DNA from: Streptomyces sp. MspMP-M5
GTDB lineage: Bacteria > Actinomycetota > Actinomycetes > Streptomycetales > Streptomycetaceae
Length of the DNA stretch: 64,000 nucleotides
Assembly (NCBI RefSeq): GCF_000373585.1
Contig: NZ_KB891885.1
Location: 240,348 to 304,347, forward strand
Direction: 5' to 3'
Shown: one piece after another, positions 25,488 to 37,468 of the stretch
Numbering within the stretch: the stretch's first letter is position 1
How the letters are laid out: every line of letters starts with the position of its first letter
The notes under the pieces: model-generated
Database searches by the model: none
Told to the model about the DNA's origin: nothing
The model's input: the letters and a program-made list of their open reading frames with translations, nothing else
Position numbers and translations under genes: made by a program

Positions 25488-25517
25488 GGCCGGGGAACCC
25501 TCACGGGCTCCCCGGCC
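25488..25517 (-). terminator. Hairpin between rpoB and rpoC
   Basis: GGCCGGGGA and TCCCCGGCC arms lie 10 nt after the rpoB stop. Since rpoC needs to be co-transcribed, this may be an attenuator, an RNA-processing site or an mRNA-stability element. Confidence 0.5.
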
Positions 25518-25526
25518 GAACTCCCG

Positions 25527-29012
<3,486 letters not shown>

Positions 29013-29175
29013 GAGGGGGTCCTTCCGAGGGCTCGGACTCACTACGCGCGTACCGGTCCCGAATCGAGCAAAGCGGTCGAGAAGCCCAGGTCAGGGCGGT
29101 TCATTCGGCTTCACTCGGGCTCGGGCATGCCCCTGGTGACGGGCAGGGAGCAGCTAACAGGCAGCGCAAAGGGTC

Positions 29176-29204
29176 AGTGTAGCCACATGGCCCACTGATG
29201 TCCA
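29176..29204 (-). promoter_or_regulatory. rpoB promoter
   Basis: On the minus strand TGGACA (29204-29199), 17-nt spacer, TACACT (29181-29176). Both hexamers are close to the housekeeping consensus with ideal spacing, giving a start site near 29169 and a leader of about 155 nt. This is the best promoter in the window. Confidence 0.8.
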
Positions 29205-29418
29205 GAGCGAGTTTCCGGAGACCGGTACCGCACCGCGTCCCGATCTTCTCCCTCCGGGAGGTCATCCCCTCCGTGACGGAGGAGCCCCTCGTTGTTCTTC
29301 ACTTCGCCCAATGCCCTGCGCCTGCCGAAAGCCCTTGCGCCAGTGGCGCACACCGATGCTTCCCTCTTCGTCGGCGATCCATGCCTCGGACCCTGGACCG
29401 CTTCCGTGTCGCGTCCCG

Positions 29419-29447
29419 AGAATTGCGCGCCGCGTCCGGTTCGTCAA
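29419..29447 (-). promoter_or_regulatory. Upstream promoter candidate for rpoBC
   Basis: TTGACG (29447-29442), 17-nt spacer, AATTCT (29424-29419). The -35 is strong and the -10 is weaker. It lies after the rplL terminator, so it could feed rpoBC. Confidence 0.4.
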
Positions 29448-29552
29448 GGCCCCCCGCCTCTGGGAGATCGTCACATGGAGGTGCGTCCGGACAACGAAGA
29501 TCACCATACTCGCACTCCGGCGCGGGACGGTGCAGCCGGGGCGGGGACGCGG

Positions 29553-29584
29553 AAGGGCGACCACCCGTATGGGTGATCGCCCTT
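29553..29584 (-). terminator. Terminator/attenuator after rplL
   Basis: The arms AAGGGCGA and TCGCCCTT with an inner CACCC/GGGTG stem and a GTAT loop lie 60 nt after the rplL stop. It likely lets only part of the rplJL transcripts continue into rpoBC. Confidence 0.75.
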
Positions 29585-29643
29585 CGCGGTGTCCGCGTTA
29601 CGCCCTCAGGCGCGTCGGGACGGGAGTCGGAGACTCAGCGAGG

Positions 29644-30033
29644 TCACTTGACCTCGACGGAGGCGCCGGCGCCCTTGAGGGCCTCGGCGGCCTTCTCGGC
29701 GGCGTCCTTGGCGACCTTCTCCAGAACCGGCTTCGGGGTGCCGTCGACCAGGTCCTTGGCCTCCTTCAGGCCGAGGGAGGTCAGCTCGCGCACGACCTTG
29801 ATGACCTGGATCTTCTTGTCGCCGGCGCCGGTGAGGATGACGTCGAACTCGTCCTTCTCCTCCTCGGCCTCGGCAGCGGCGCCACCGGCGGCACCGCCGG
29901 CGACGACGACCGGGGCAGCGGCGGCGGCGGTGACGTCGAACTTCTCCTCGAAGGCCTTCACGAACTCGGAGAGCTCGATGAGGGTCATGCCTTCGAACTG
30001 CTCAAGGAGCTCGTCCTGGGTGAGCTTCGCCAT
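29644..30033 (-). CDS. rplL: 50S ribosomal protein L7/L12
   Basis: bL12 forms the stalk that recruits and activates translational GTPases; two or three dimers bind L10. The 129-residue product has the N-terminal dimerisation domain, an Ala/Gly hinge ([20 protein letters not shown]) and the C-terminal factor-binding domain ([20 protein letters not shown]). ATG 30033 matches family length. It follows rplJ after 107 nt. Confidence 0.98.
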   Translation of the reverse strand: MAKLTQDELLEQFEGMTLIELSEFVKAFEEKFDVTAAAAAPVVVAGGAAGGAAAEAEEEKDEFDVILTGAGDKKIQVIKVVRELTSLGLKEAKDLVDGTPKPVLEKVAKDAAEKAAEALKGAGASVEVK

Positions 30034-30140
30034 GGTGGCGGTCCTTCCACTAAATCGGCTGGTGCCGGATGTACATTTCGGCGGGCGTGCGGCCCGCTGC
30101 AACCCGCGCCGGGACGGCGCGGATCATGACGCGAGCCGAA

Positions 30141-30671
30141 TTACTCGGCACCGCCCTGCTCGGCCTGCTTGGCGCGCAGCGCGTCCACGGTGCGGACGAG
30201 CTTCGACGGCAGCGCCTGGAAGACGGAGGCAGCCTGGGACTGCTTCGCCTTGAAGGCACCGGCCAGCTTGCTGAGCAGAACCTCGCGGGACTCGAGGTCC
30301 GCAAGCTTCTTGATCTCGTCGGCGGAGAGCGCCTTGCCGTCAAGGACACCGCCCTTGATGACGAGGTTCTGGTTCTCCTTGGCGAAGTCACGAAGACCCT
30401 TCGCCGCCTCGACCGGGTCACCGGTAACGAAGGCGACGGCCGTCGAGCCACTGAGGTGCTCGTCCAGCGCGGAGATCCCGGCCTCCTTGGCCGCGATCTT
30501 GGTCAGCGTGTTCTTCACCACACGGTACTGAGCGTTGTCACCGAGCGAACGACGCAGATTCTTGATCTGCGCAACGGTAAGACCGGTGTACGCGGTCACA
30601 ACAGCGGCGTTCGAGTTGCGGAACTTGTCGGCAATCTCGTCGACGGCTGCGACCTTGTCGGGCCTCGCCAT
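30141..30671 (-). CDS. rplJ: 50S ribosomal protein L10
   Basis: uL10 anchors L12 dimers to the 23S rRNA. The 176-residue product starts [20 protein letters not shown] and ends in the L12-binding helix region ([15 protein letters not shown]). The L10-L12 complex is known to bind its own leader RNA in many bacteria, and an L10-leader-like region with an attenuator hairpin lies upstream. ATG 30671 is preceded by GGAAGGAGG. Confidence 0.97.
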   Translation of the reverse strand: MARPDKVAAVDEIADKFRNSNAAVVTAYTGLTVAQIKNLRRSLGDNAQYRVVKNTLTKIAAKEAGISALDEHLSGSTAVAFVTGDPVEAAKGLRDFAKENQNLVIKGGVLDGKALSADEIKKLADLESREVLLSKLAGAFKAKQSQAASVFQALPSKLVRTVDALRAKQAEQGGAE

Positions 30672-30980
30672 GAGCCTCGGCCTCCTTCCGGGTGATGAGG
30701 ACCGCGCAGAAGGGGCTGGGCAACACAAACGCCCCGGCGCAGGGCACGGGGCGTTACTCGACCGAACAGAGAACTGTCCGGGAGTCTCTCCACACAACCT
30801 GCGCAGGCCGTCCGCAGCTAGCGGATCCTTCGGCCACCACGCATCCGGGTCCGGACACGCAGAGACAACCAGCGGTCTTTGGCTTCCGGGACACCGTACG
30901 GGAACGGCCCACGCGCAGGCAAATCGGCTGCTCGGCGGCCACGGCGGGGCGTCTGCGACACTCCGCCGCGGCCGCACCGC
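30672..30980 (-). promoter_or_regulatory. L10 leader region upstream of rplJ
   Basis: About 300 nt without a gene. The part nearest rplJ (about 30700-30800) holds a GTGTGGAGAGACTCC segment and ends in a terminator-like hairpin (30728-30755), the layout expected of an L10 ribosomal leader that senses L10-L12. A promoter is likely beyond about 30810, but I see no consensus pair. The distal part also ends the lipoprotein transcription unit. Confidence 0.5.
30728..30755 (-). terminator. Attenuator hairpin in the L10 leader
   Basis: On the minus strand AACGCCCC, a 12-nt loop region and GGGGCGTT are followed by TGTGTTG. The stem plus U-rich tail is a plausible intrinsic terminator just upstream of rplJ, fitting leader-mediated attenuation. 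Confidence 0.6.
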
Positions 30981-31841
30981 TCACATGCCGGGGGCCGCCA
31001 TGGTGTCGCCGGCCGGCGGCGGGGTCACCGTGACCTTGGTGCCGTAGTTCGAGTAGAAGACGGTGGAGTCCGTCGCCTGCTGGCCGTCCATCTGCTCACG
31101 CTTCTTGACGAGCAGGTTGTCCGGGCCGATCCACAGGTCGATGGTCTCCGTCGTGGCACCGATCTTCTTGAGCTGCTGCTCCAGCGCCTTCAGGTCGGCC
31201 TCGCTGAGGCTCTTGGACTGCATCTTGGCCATCTCGGCCACGTCGACCGTGCCGGTGTAGTGGGTCGCCTGGACGCCGCGGACGTCCTCCTTGCCGGCCT
31301 CCTTCACCTTGCCGGAAGCGATCAGCAGGTTCACCGACTTGACCGGGTCGTTGTTCTGCATGGAGTCCTTCATCAGGGCGCCGGCCGGACCGCCCTTCTT
31401 GGCCAGGGCGTCGTAGTCGTACTTGAGCCAGCTCTTGCCGCCCATCGGCATGCCCATGTTCATGTACATCGCCTGGGGCGTGTACAGCGCCTTCATGGGC
31501 TTGCCGGACGCCATCGGGCCGCCGGTGTTGGTGATATCGAGCGTCATGTTGATGCCGTTCGACCAGTCCATCGCGCCCTTCATCGTGCGCGTGGTCGGGC
31601 CCATCTTCTGGGTGCCGTCGATCTGGGCGGACTTCTTGTCGCTCGTCTGCTGCGAGGCCGTCTTCAGCGAGGCCAGCGCGGCCTCCAGCGGGGACTTCGA
31701 TCCCGAGGCGTCGTTGCTGCTGCCGCCGGCGCTGCCACCGCCGGTGCCGTTGCTCTTGCCGCCGCCGCTGTTGCAGGCGGTCAGACCGGCCATCATGACA
31801 ACTCCCGCCGCGACGGCGGCGGCTATACGCGTGGTGCGCAC
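30981..31841 (-). CDS. Lipoprotein of the LolA/LprG-like fold, function unknown
   Basis: A 286-residue protein with an N-terminal lipoprotein signal: MRTTRIAAAV, hydrophobic core, lipobox LTAC with the lipidated cysteine at C23. A Gly/Ser-rich linker (NSGGGKSNGTGGGSAGGSS) follows, then an about 220-residue domain with beta-rich segments (THYTGTVDVAEMAK, IDLWIGPDNLLVKKREQ) resembling actinobacterial LprG/LppX-like or DUF6612-type lipoproteins. Such proteins carry lipids or sense the envelope, but no ligand can be inferred here. It sits alone between rplA and rplJ, flanked by a strong terminator and the L10 leader. Confidence 0.85.
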   Translation of the reverse strand: MRTTRIAAAVAAGVVMMAGLTACNSGGGKSNGTGGGSAGGSSNDASGSKSPLEAALASLKTASQQTSDKKSAQIDGTQKMGPTTRTMKGAMDWSNGINMTLDITNTGGPMASGKPMKALYTPQAMYMNMGMPMGGKSWLKYDYDALAKKGGPAGALMKDSMQNNDPVKSVNLLIASGKVKEAGKEDVRGVQATHYTGTVDVAEMAKMQSKSLSEADLKALEQQLKKIGATTETIDLWIGPDNLLVKKREQMDGQQATDSTVFYSNYGTKVTVTPPPAGDTMAAPGM

Positions 31842-31958
31842 TGAGGCTCCCCCTTGATTTCCTCGATGGACCTCGCAGGGGACTGTAGTGCAGGCAACCG
31901 ACAGCGCACGCGGCAGGCCCTGTTATGAACGCGTCAGGCCCGTCGTCCGGGAACGCGA

Positions 31959-31992
31959 CGGGCCCCGCCCTCCGTACGGAAAGCGGGGCCCG
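31959..31992 (-). terminator. Terminator after rplA
   Basis: A 10-bp CGGGCCCCGC / GCGGGGCCCG stem with an inner CCGTACGG palindrome lies 40 nt after the rplA stop on the minus strand, separating rplKA from the lipoprotein gene. Confidence 0.75.
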
Positions 31993-32032
31993 ACATCACG
32001 CGTCACGCGCTATGAGGCATCGATCGGAACGA

Positions 32033-32749
32033 TCAGACGGCCTCGTCCTCGACGAGGAGGTTGCGGGTGCGGTTGCTGTCCACCGGGATGCCGGGGCCCA
32101 TGGTGGTGGTGATCGTCGTCTTCTTGATGTAGCGGCCCTTGGCGGCGGACGGCTTCAGACGGGTGATCTCCTCCAGCGCCGCGGCGTAGTTCTCCACCAG
32201 CTTGGTGTCGTCGAAGGACGCCTTGCCGATGATGAAGTGGAGGTTCGCGTGCTTGTCGACGCGGAACTCGATCTTGCCGCCCTTGATGTCGGTGACAGCC
32301 TTGGCGACGTCCGGGGTGACGGTGCCGGTCTTCGGGTTCGGCATCAGACCACGGGGACCGAGCACGCGGCCGAGGCGGCCGACCTTGCCCATGAGGTCCG
32401 GGGTGGCGACGACGGCGTCGAAGTCCAGGCGGCCCTTGGAGACCTCGTCGATCAGTTCGTCCGAGCCGACGATGTCGGCGCCGGCGGCCTCCGCGGCCGC
32501 AGCACGGTCACCGGTCGCGAAGACCAGGACCCGGGCGGTCTTACCGGTGCCGTGCGGGAGGTTCACGGTGCCACGGACCATCTGGTCGGCCTTGCGCGGG
32601 TCGACACCCAGACGCATGGCGACCTCGACGGTCGCGTCGAACTTGGCGGACGCGGTGTCCTTGGCGAGACGGACGGCCTCGAGCGGGGCGTAGAGCCGCT
32701 CCCGGTCGATCTTCGCGTCCGCGTTGCGAAGAGTCTTGCTGCGCTTCAC
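32033..32749 (-). CDS. rplA: 50S ribosomal protein L1
   Basis: uL1 forms the mobile L1 stalk at the E site; in many bacteria it also represses its own operon. The 238-residue product starts [20 protein letters not shown] and has the signature [19 protein letters not shown]. It follows rplK after 82 nt. Confidence 0.97.
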   Translation of the reverse strand: MKRSKTLRNADAKIDRERLYAPLEAVRLAKDTASAKFDATVEVAMRLGVDPRKADQMVRGTVNLPHGTGKTARVLVFATGDRAAAAEAAGADIVGSDELIDEVSKGRLDFDAVVATPDLMGKVGRLGRVLGPRGLMPNPKTGTVTPDVAKAVTDIKGGKIEFRVDKHANLHFIIGKASFDDTKLVENYAAALEEITRLKPSAAKGRYIKKTTITTTMGPGIPVDSNRTRNLLVEDEAV

Positions 32750-32831
32750 TTCTGCTCCTGATGCAGTGGGGTGGAGTCGTGGTACGGACCAGCGCCTGGC
32801 CCTGCCACGTGGTGCCTTGTAGGGCTGGGGC

Positions 32832-33266
32832 TCAGCCCTCGACCGTGATGCCCATGGAACGGGCGGTGCCGGCGATGATCTTCGACGCGGCGTCCAGGTC
32901 GTTGGCGTTCAGGTCGGGCATCTTGGTGGTGGCGATCTCGCGGACCTGCGCCTCGGTGATCTTGGCGACCTTGGTCTTGTGCGGCTCGCCGGAGCCCTTC
33001 TCCACGCCCGCGGCCTTCAGGATGAGCTTCGCGGCCGGCGGGGTCTTGGTGACGAAGGTGAAGGAACGGTCCTCGTAGACCGTGATCTCCACCGGCACGA
33101 CCATGCCACGCTGCGACTCGGTCGCGGCGTTGTAGGCCTTGCAGAACTCCATGATGTTGACGCCGTGCTGACCCAGCGCGGGGCCGACCGGCGGGGCCGG
33201 GTTGGCGGCACCGGCCTGGATCTGGAGCTTGATCAGCCCCGTGACCTTCTTCTTCTTGGGAGGCAT
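32832..33266 (-). CDS. rplK: 50S ribosomal protein L11
   Basis: uL11 with its 23S site forms the GTPase-associated centre and the thiostrepton target; it also activates RelA-type stringent factors. The 144-residue product has the N-terminal proline-rich region ([20 protein letters not shown]) that thiostrepton contacts. It follows nusG after a terminator, with GGAGAGAGC upstream of ATG 33266. Confidence 0.97.
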
Positions 33267-33375
33267 GCTCTCTCCGGGTCCTAGTGAGAGGTGGTTCGCC
33301 CCACGATCCGGATCATCCGGATGGAGGCATACCGCACAACGATAACGGGTATCGCCGCGGGGCTAAAAACCGCGC

Positions 33376-33406
33376 AGGTCAGACCGGCTCTGTGCCGGTC
33401 TGACCT
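33376..33406 (-). terminator. Intrinsic terminator after nusG
   Basis: A perfect 13-bp stem (AGGTCAGACCGGC / GCCGGTCTGACCT) with a 5-nt loop is followed on the minus strand by GCGCGG and five U residues. The best canonical intrinsic terminator in the window; it lies 28 nt after the nusG stop. Confidence 0.88.
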
Positions 33407-33433
33407 GGTCGGTGGTCGAAGGTCCGGAAGACG

Positions 33434-34327
33434 TCAGTTCTTCTGGATCTGGTCGAAGCTCAGCTCGACCGGGGTCTCGCGGCCGAAGATCTCGACGAGG
33501 CCCTTGACCTTCTTCGAGTCGGCGTTGATCTCGTTGATCGTGGCCTGGAGCGTCGCGAACGGGCCGTCGGTGACGGTGACGGAGTCGCCCACCTCGAAGT
33601 CCAGGACCTGGACCTCGACCTTGCGGGACGGCGCCGGCTTGCCCTCAGCCGCGGCGGCCTCCTTGGCGGCCTTCTCCTCGGCCTCCGGGGCGAGCATCTT
33701 GACGATCTCGTCCAGGGTCAGCGGGTAGGGGTCGTAGGCGTTGCCGACGAAGCCGGTGACACCCGGGGTGTTGCGGACGACGCCCCAGGACTCGTTCGTC
33801 AGGTCCATGCGCACCAGGACGTAGCCCGGAAGCTTGTTCTGGCGGACGGTGCGGCGGTCGCCGTTCTTGATCTGCACGACCTCTTCCTGCGGCACCTCGG
33901 CCTGGAAGATGTAGTCCTCGACGTTCAGCGAGACGGCGCGCTGTTCGAGGTTGGTCTTCACGCGGTTCTCGTAGCCCGCGTAGGTGTGGATGACGTACCA
34001 CTCGCCGGGGAGTCCGCGCAGCTCGTCGCGGAGGGCGGCCACCGGGTCGACCGGCTCCTGCTCCTCGGCGTCCTCGGAAGCCTCGGCGGCCTCCGCCTCG
34101 TCGGCGGACTCGGCGTGCACGGCGGCCGACTCGGCGGACTCGCCGGCGGCGGCGTCCTCGGCGTCCAGCTCGTCGACGTCCTCGGCGTCCGCGACGATCT
34201 CCGCGGCGGCTTCCTCGTCAGCGATGGCCGCCGCGTCCCCCTCGACCTCGGCCGGGACGGCCTCGTCGACCTCGGCCTCTGCAGCCGCGACGGGCTCGGT
34301 GGCGTCGTTCAGGTTCGGGTCAGACAC
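33434..34327 (-). CDS. nusG: Transcription termination/antitermination protein NusG
   Basis: NusG binds RNA polymerase and links it to Rho or to the ribosome through S10. The 297-residue product starts at GTG 34327 ([13 protein letters not shown]), with AAGGAAG about 10 nt upstream; the ATG at 34351 would add an odd leader peptide. The first about 107 residues are almost pure Ala/Glu/Asp, then the NGN domain begins at about 109 ([16 protein letters not shown]), and the C-terminal KOW domain follows ([20 protein letters not shown]). The acidic extension roughly doubles the minimal NusG domain content; actinobacterial NusGs commonly have one. It follows secE after 71 nt with a hairpin. Confidence 0.96.
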   Translation of the reverse strand: MSDPNLNDATEPVAAAEAEVDEAVPAEVEGDAAAIADEEAAAEIVADAEDVDELDAEDAAAGESAESAAVHAESADEAEAAEASEDAEEQEPVDPVAALRDELRGLPGEWYVIHTYAGYENRVKTNLEQRAVSLNVEDYIFQAEVPQEEVVQIKNGDRRTVRQNKLPGYVLVRMDLTNESWGVVRNTPGVTGFVGNAYDPYPLTLDEIVKMLAPEAEEKAAKEAAAAEGKPAPSRKVEVQVLDFEVGDSVTVTDGPFATLQATINEINADSKKVKGLVEIFGRETPVELSFDQIQKN

Positions 34328-34368
34328 GTGGCTGCTTCTTCCTTGCTTCAAGGGGTTGAACGTGCGAA

Positions 34369-34390
34369 AGGCCGCCCACGGAGGCGGCCT
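34369..34390 (-). terminator. Hairpin between secE and nusG
   Basis: AGGCCGCC and GGCGGCCT arms with a 6-nt loop lie 9 nt after the secE stop. Since nusG is expected on the same transcript, partial attenuation or mRNA processing is likely. Confidence 0.5.
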
Positions 34391-34398
34391 CCGCGGGA

Positions 34399-34695
34399 TC
34401 AGCCGAAGACGTACCCGACGACTCGGTTGATTCCCAAGTCAATCACGGTTACGAGGCCAATGATGATGGCCACGAAGACGATCACCACGGTGGTGTACGA
34501 CGACAGCTGGCTGCGCGTGGGCCAGACGACCTTGCGGAGCTCCGCGATGATCTGGCGGTAGAAGAGCGCGAGGCGCGCGAAGGGCCCCTTCTTGCCGCGC
34601 TTGCCGCCGCGGCGGGGCTTCTTCTGGGATTCCGTGGTCTCGTCCTCGGAACGACCGCGCTCAGGCATGTCGATGGAGCCCAGGGCGTCCGTCAC
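34399..34695 (-). CDS. secE: Preprotein translocase subunit SecE
   Basis: SecE clamps SecY in the membrane. The 98-residue product has an acidic then Lys/Arg-rich cytoplasmic N-terminus ([14 protein letters not shown]), the amphipathic helix with the family signature [12 protein letters not shown], and one C-terminal membrane span ([20 protein letters not shown]). The single-TM form is usual for Gram-positives. It lies between tRNA-Trp and nusG. Confidence 0.96.
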   Translation of the reverse strand: MTDALGSIDMPERGRSEDETTESQKKPRRGGKRGKKGPFARLALFYRQIIAELRKVVWPTRSQLSSYTTVVIVFVAIIIGLVTVIDLGINRVVGYVFG

Positions 34696-34802
34696 TCGTC
34701 CTCACCTGAATCCGGGTCGTGGCCGTGCCGCGCCCGGCCCGGCCGCACGGCGGTGCATTTCGTACGTACGCGTGCACGCACTCGGTGAATCGGTGCGTGT
34801 AG

Positions 34803-34875
34803 CAGGGCCGGAGGGACTTGAACCCCCAACCGCTGGTTTTGGAGACCAGTGCTCTACCAATTGAGCTACGACCCT
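34803..34875 (-). tRNA. tRNA-Trp (anticodon CCA)
   Basis: 73 nt on the minus strand. Acceptor arms AGGGTCG and CGGCCCT pair with one G-U; the anticodon loop is CTCCAAA with CCA at the centre; the T arm contains GGTTCAAGTCC-type sequence. Discriminator G; no CCA is encoded. It lies just upstream of secE. A TAGGTT about 13 nt before the 5' end (near 34888-34893) may be its -10. Confidence 0.97.
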
Positions 34876-35063
34876 TTGTGGTTCCCCCAACCTACCGCAT
34901 CCGGGCGACTGCACTATGTCGTGCGCCGTACGCCGCGGTGACCCGATGGGAGCCAACGGTCAGCGAGTGTACGTGCTTCGGGGCCGGGCGTCGAACAGGA
35001 ACCTCCCCTACCGCCCCGCAAACCCGTGTGTCGGGGCCGTCGGCGGTCTGCGACGATGCCCCT

Positions 35064-36299
35064 ATGAGCGCTGCCACTCCCTCCGCATCGTCCCCCGCCG
35101 ACCGCCGGGTCTCCGCCCGCGTCGGTGCGATCTCCGAGTCCGCCACCCTCGCCGTCGACGCCAAGGCCAAGGCCCTCAAGGCCGCCGGGCGCCCGGTGAT
35201 CGGCTTCGGCGCCGGCGAGCCCGACTTCCCCACGCCCGGCTACATCGTCGAGGCGGCGGTCGAGGCGTGCCGGAACCCGAAGTTCCACCGCTACACGCCC
35301 GCCGGCGGGCTCCCCGAGCTGAAGGCCGCGATCGTCGCGAAGACCCTGCGCGACTCCGGCTACGAGATCGAGGCCGCGAACGTCCTCGTCACCAACGGTG
35401 GCAAGCAGGCCATCTACGAGGCGTTCGCCGCCGTCCTGGACCCGGGTGACGAGGTCATCGTGCCGGCGCCGTACTGGACCACCTACCCCGAGTCGATCCG
35501 GCTCGCGGGCGGTGTGCCGGTCGAGGTCGTCGCCGACGAGACCACCGGCTACCGGGTGACCGTCGAGCAGTTGGAGGCGGCCCGCACCGAGCGCACCAAG
35601 GTGCTGCTGTTCGTCTCGCCGTCGAACCCGACCGGCGCGGTCTACCCGCGCGAGCAGGTCGAGGCGGTCGGCCGCTGGGCCGCCGAGCACGGCCTGTGGG
35701 TGCTGACCGACGAGATCTACGAGCACCTGGTCTACGGGGACGCCGAGTTCTGCTCGCTGCCGGTCGTGGTGCCGGAGCTGCGCGACAAGTGCATCGTCGT
35801 CAACGGTGTGGCGAAGACGTACGCGATGACCGGCTGGCGGGTGGGCTGGGCGATCGGCCCCAAGGACGTCGTCAAGGCGGCCACCAACCTCCAGTCGCAC
35901 GCCACCTCCAACGTCTCCAACGTGGCGCAGGCCGCGGCCGTCGCGGCGGTCAGCGGCGACCTGACGGCCGTCGAGGAGATGAAGGTGGCCTTCGACCGGC
36001 GCCGGAAGACCATCGTGCGGATGCTCAACGAGATCGACGGTGTGCTGTGCCCGGAGCCGGAGGGCGCGTTCTACGCCTACCCGTCGGTCAAGGGGCTGCT
36101 GGGCAGGGAGATCCGCGGCAGGCGGCCGCAGTCCAGCGTCGAGCTGGCCGAGCTGATCCTGGAGGAGGCGGAGGTCGCCGTCGTCCCGGGTGAGGCGTTC
36201 GGCACCCCCGGCTACCTGCGGCTTTCGTACGCGCTGGGCGACGAGGACCTGGTCGAGGGCGTCTCCCGGATCCAGAAGCTGCTGGCGGACGCCAAGTAG
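35064..36299 (+). CDS. Aspartate-type aminotransferase, PLP-dependent class I
   Basis: Transfers amino groups between aspartate (or a related amino acid) and 2-oxoglutarate. The 411-residue product has the fold type I features: [13 protein letters not shown] near the N-terminus, [30 protein letters not shown] with the PLP-stacking asparagine, and the PLP lysine K251 in [13 protein letters not shown]. The C-terminal RLSYAL contains the carboxylate-binding arginine. ATG 35064 gives family length. No Shine-Dalgarno sequence is obvious, so a short or absent leader is possible. It is divergent from tRNA-Trp and followed by a strong terminator. The gene position and sequence fit the actinobacterial aspC-type aminotransferase, but prephenate aminotransferase activity, reported for some relatives, cannot be excluded. 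Confidence 0.92.
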   Translation: MSAATPSASSPADRRVSARVGAISESATLAVDAKAKALKAAGRPVIGFGAGEPDFPTPGYIVEAAVEACRNPKFHRYTPAGGLPELKAAIVAKTLRDSGYEIEAANVLVTNGGKQAIYEAFAAVLDPGDEVIVPAPYWTTYPESIRLAGGVPVEVVADETTGYRVTVEQLEAARTERTKVLLFVSPSNPTGAVYPREQVEAVGRWAAEHGLWVLTDEIYEHLVYGDAEFCSLPVVVPELRDKCIVVNGVAKTYAMTGWRVGWAIGPKDVVKAATNLQSHATSNVSNVAQAAAVAAVSGDLTAVEEMKVAFDRRRKTIVRMLNEIDGVLCPEPEGAFYAYPSVKGLLGREIRGRRPQSSVELAELILEEAEVAVVPGEAFGTPGYLRLSYALGDEDLVEGVSRIQKLLADAK

Positions 36300-36319
36300 C
36301 GGGCATCTGAAGCCACTGG

Positions 36320-36360
36320 GCGTGCGGGGCCGGGCGGTTCGTCCGGCCCCGCACGCTTTT
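36320..36360 (+). terminator. Intrinsic terminator after the aminotransferase gene
   Basis: A perfect 14-bp stem (GCGTGCGGGGCCGG / CCGGCCCCGCACGC) is followed by TTTT, 20 nt after the stop codon. Confidence 0.88.
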
Positions 36361-36424
36361 GCGGGGGTCCCTTCGTTCGGGGCGGGGCCTATGCCGTGGC
36401 GCGCGGGTGCGGCAGTATCTCGGG

Positions 36425-37468
36425 ATGGAGCGTGTTCGTGATCTGCGTCAACTGCCGAAGGCCCATCTGCACCTGCACTTCACCGGCTCGATGCGGCCGG
36501 CGACCCTGCTGGACCTCGCCGACAAGTACGGCGTCCACCTCCCGGACGCGCTCACCAGCGGCACACCGCCCCGGCTGAGCGCCACCGACGAGCGCGGCTG
36601 GTTCCGCTTCCAGCGGCTCTACGACATCGCCCGGTCCTGCCTGCGGTCGCCCGAGGACATCCAGCGGCTGGTGCGGGAGGCCGCCGAGGAGGACGTCCGG
36701 GACGGCTCGCGGTGGCTGGAGATCCAGGTCGACCCGACCTCGTACGCACCGCGGCTGGGCGGGCTGATCCCGGCCATGGAGATCATCCTGGACGCGGTGG
36801 AGCGGGCCTCCCGAGACACCGGGCTGGGCATCCGGGTACTGGTCGCCGCGAACCGCATGAAGCACCCGCTGGACGCCCGCACGCTGGCCCGGCTGGCGGT
36901 GCGCCACGCCGACCGCGGGGTGGTCGGCTTCGGGCTCTCCAACGACGAACGGCGGGGCCTGGCCCGGGACTTCGACCGGGCCTTCGCCATCGCCCGGGAC
37001 GGCGGCCTGCTGTCGGCGCCGCACGGCGGCGAGCTGTCCGGGCCGGCCAGCGTCCGGGACTGCCTGGACGATCTGCACGCCGGCCGGATCGGGCACGGGG
37101 TGCGGGCCGCGGAGGACCCGGAGCTGCTGCGCCGGCTGGCGGCCCACGGAGTGACCTGCGAGGTGTGCCCGGCGTCGAATGTGGCGCTGGGCGTCTACGG
37201 GAAACCGGAGGACGTACCGCTGCGGACGCTCTACGAGGCGGGCGTCCCGATGGCGCTGGGCGCCGACGACCCGCTGCTGTTCGGTTCGCGGCTGGCCGCC
37301 CAGTACGAGATCGCCCGCGGCGCGCACGGCTTCACCGACGCCGAACTGGCCGAGCTGGCCCGGCAGTCCGTGCGCGCCTCCCGGGCGCCCGAGGAGCTGC
37401 GGCGGACGGCGCTGGCGGACATCGACGCCTGGCTGGCCGCCCCGGGCCGGACGCGCCCTACAGGCTGA
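36425..37468 (+). CDS. Adenosine deaminase family protein (substrate uncertain)
   Basis: A 347-residue TIM-barrel metallohydrolase. The zinc ligands are visible: H16 and H18 in PKAHLHLHFTGSMRP, the histidine of APHGGE, and the aspartates in LGADDPLLFG; the catalytic glutamate of the PHGGE motif is present. In canonical adenosine deaminase the first motif reads HVHLDG, and its Asp binds the ribose 5'-OH; here it is T20, so the 5' side of the substrate may differ. Members with changes here deaminate other purines or 6-aminodeoxyfutalosine (menaquinone route). ATG 36425 lacks a clear ribosome-binding site. The 3' end overlaps murB by 11 bp tail to tail. Confidence 0.85.
   Translation: MERVRDLRQLPKAHLHLHFTGSMRPATLLDLADKYGVHLPDALTSGTPPRLSATDERGWFRFQRLYDIARSCLRSPEDIQRLVREAAEEDVRDGSRWLEIQVDPTSYAPRLGGLIPAMEIILDAVERASRDTGLGIRVLVAANRMKHPLDARTLARLAVRHADRGVVGFGLSNDERRGLARDFDRAFAIARDGGLLSAPHGGELSGPASVRDCLDDLHAGRIGHGVRAAEDPELLRRLAAHGVTCEVCPASNVALGVYGKPEDVPLRTLYEAGVPMALGADDPLLFGSRLAAQYEIARGAHGFTDAELAELARQSVRASRAPEELRRTALADIDAWLAAPGRTRPTG

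Larger units (their letters stand above)
29013..29643 (-). promoter_or_regulatory. 631-nt rplL-rpoB intergenic region
   Basis: No gene is evident; a 100-codon open frame at 29262-29564 on the minus strand has no ribosome-binding site and no recognisable content. The region holds the rplL terminator (29553-29584), an upstream promoter candidate (29419-29447), the main rpoB promoter (29176-29204) and a leader of about 155 nt. rpoBC is therefore likely expressed partly independently of rplJL. Confidence 0.6.

Noticed and set aside
29262..29564. 100-codon minus-strand frame between rplL and rpoB
   Set aside because: No ribosome-binding site and it overlaps promoter and terminator elements; basic low-complexity translation.
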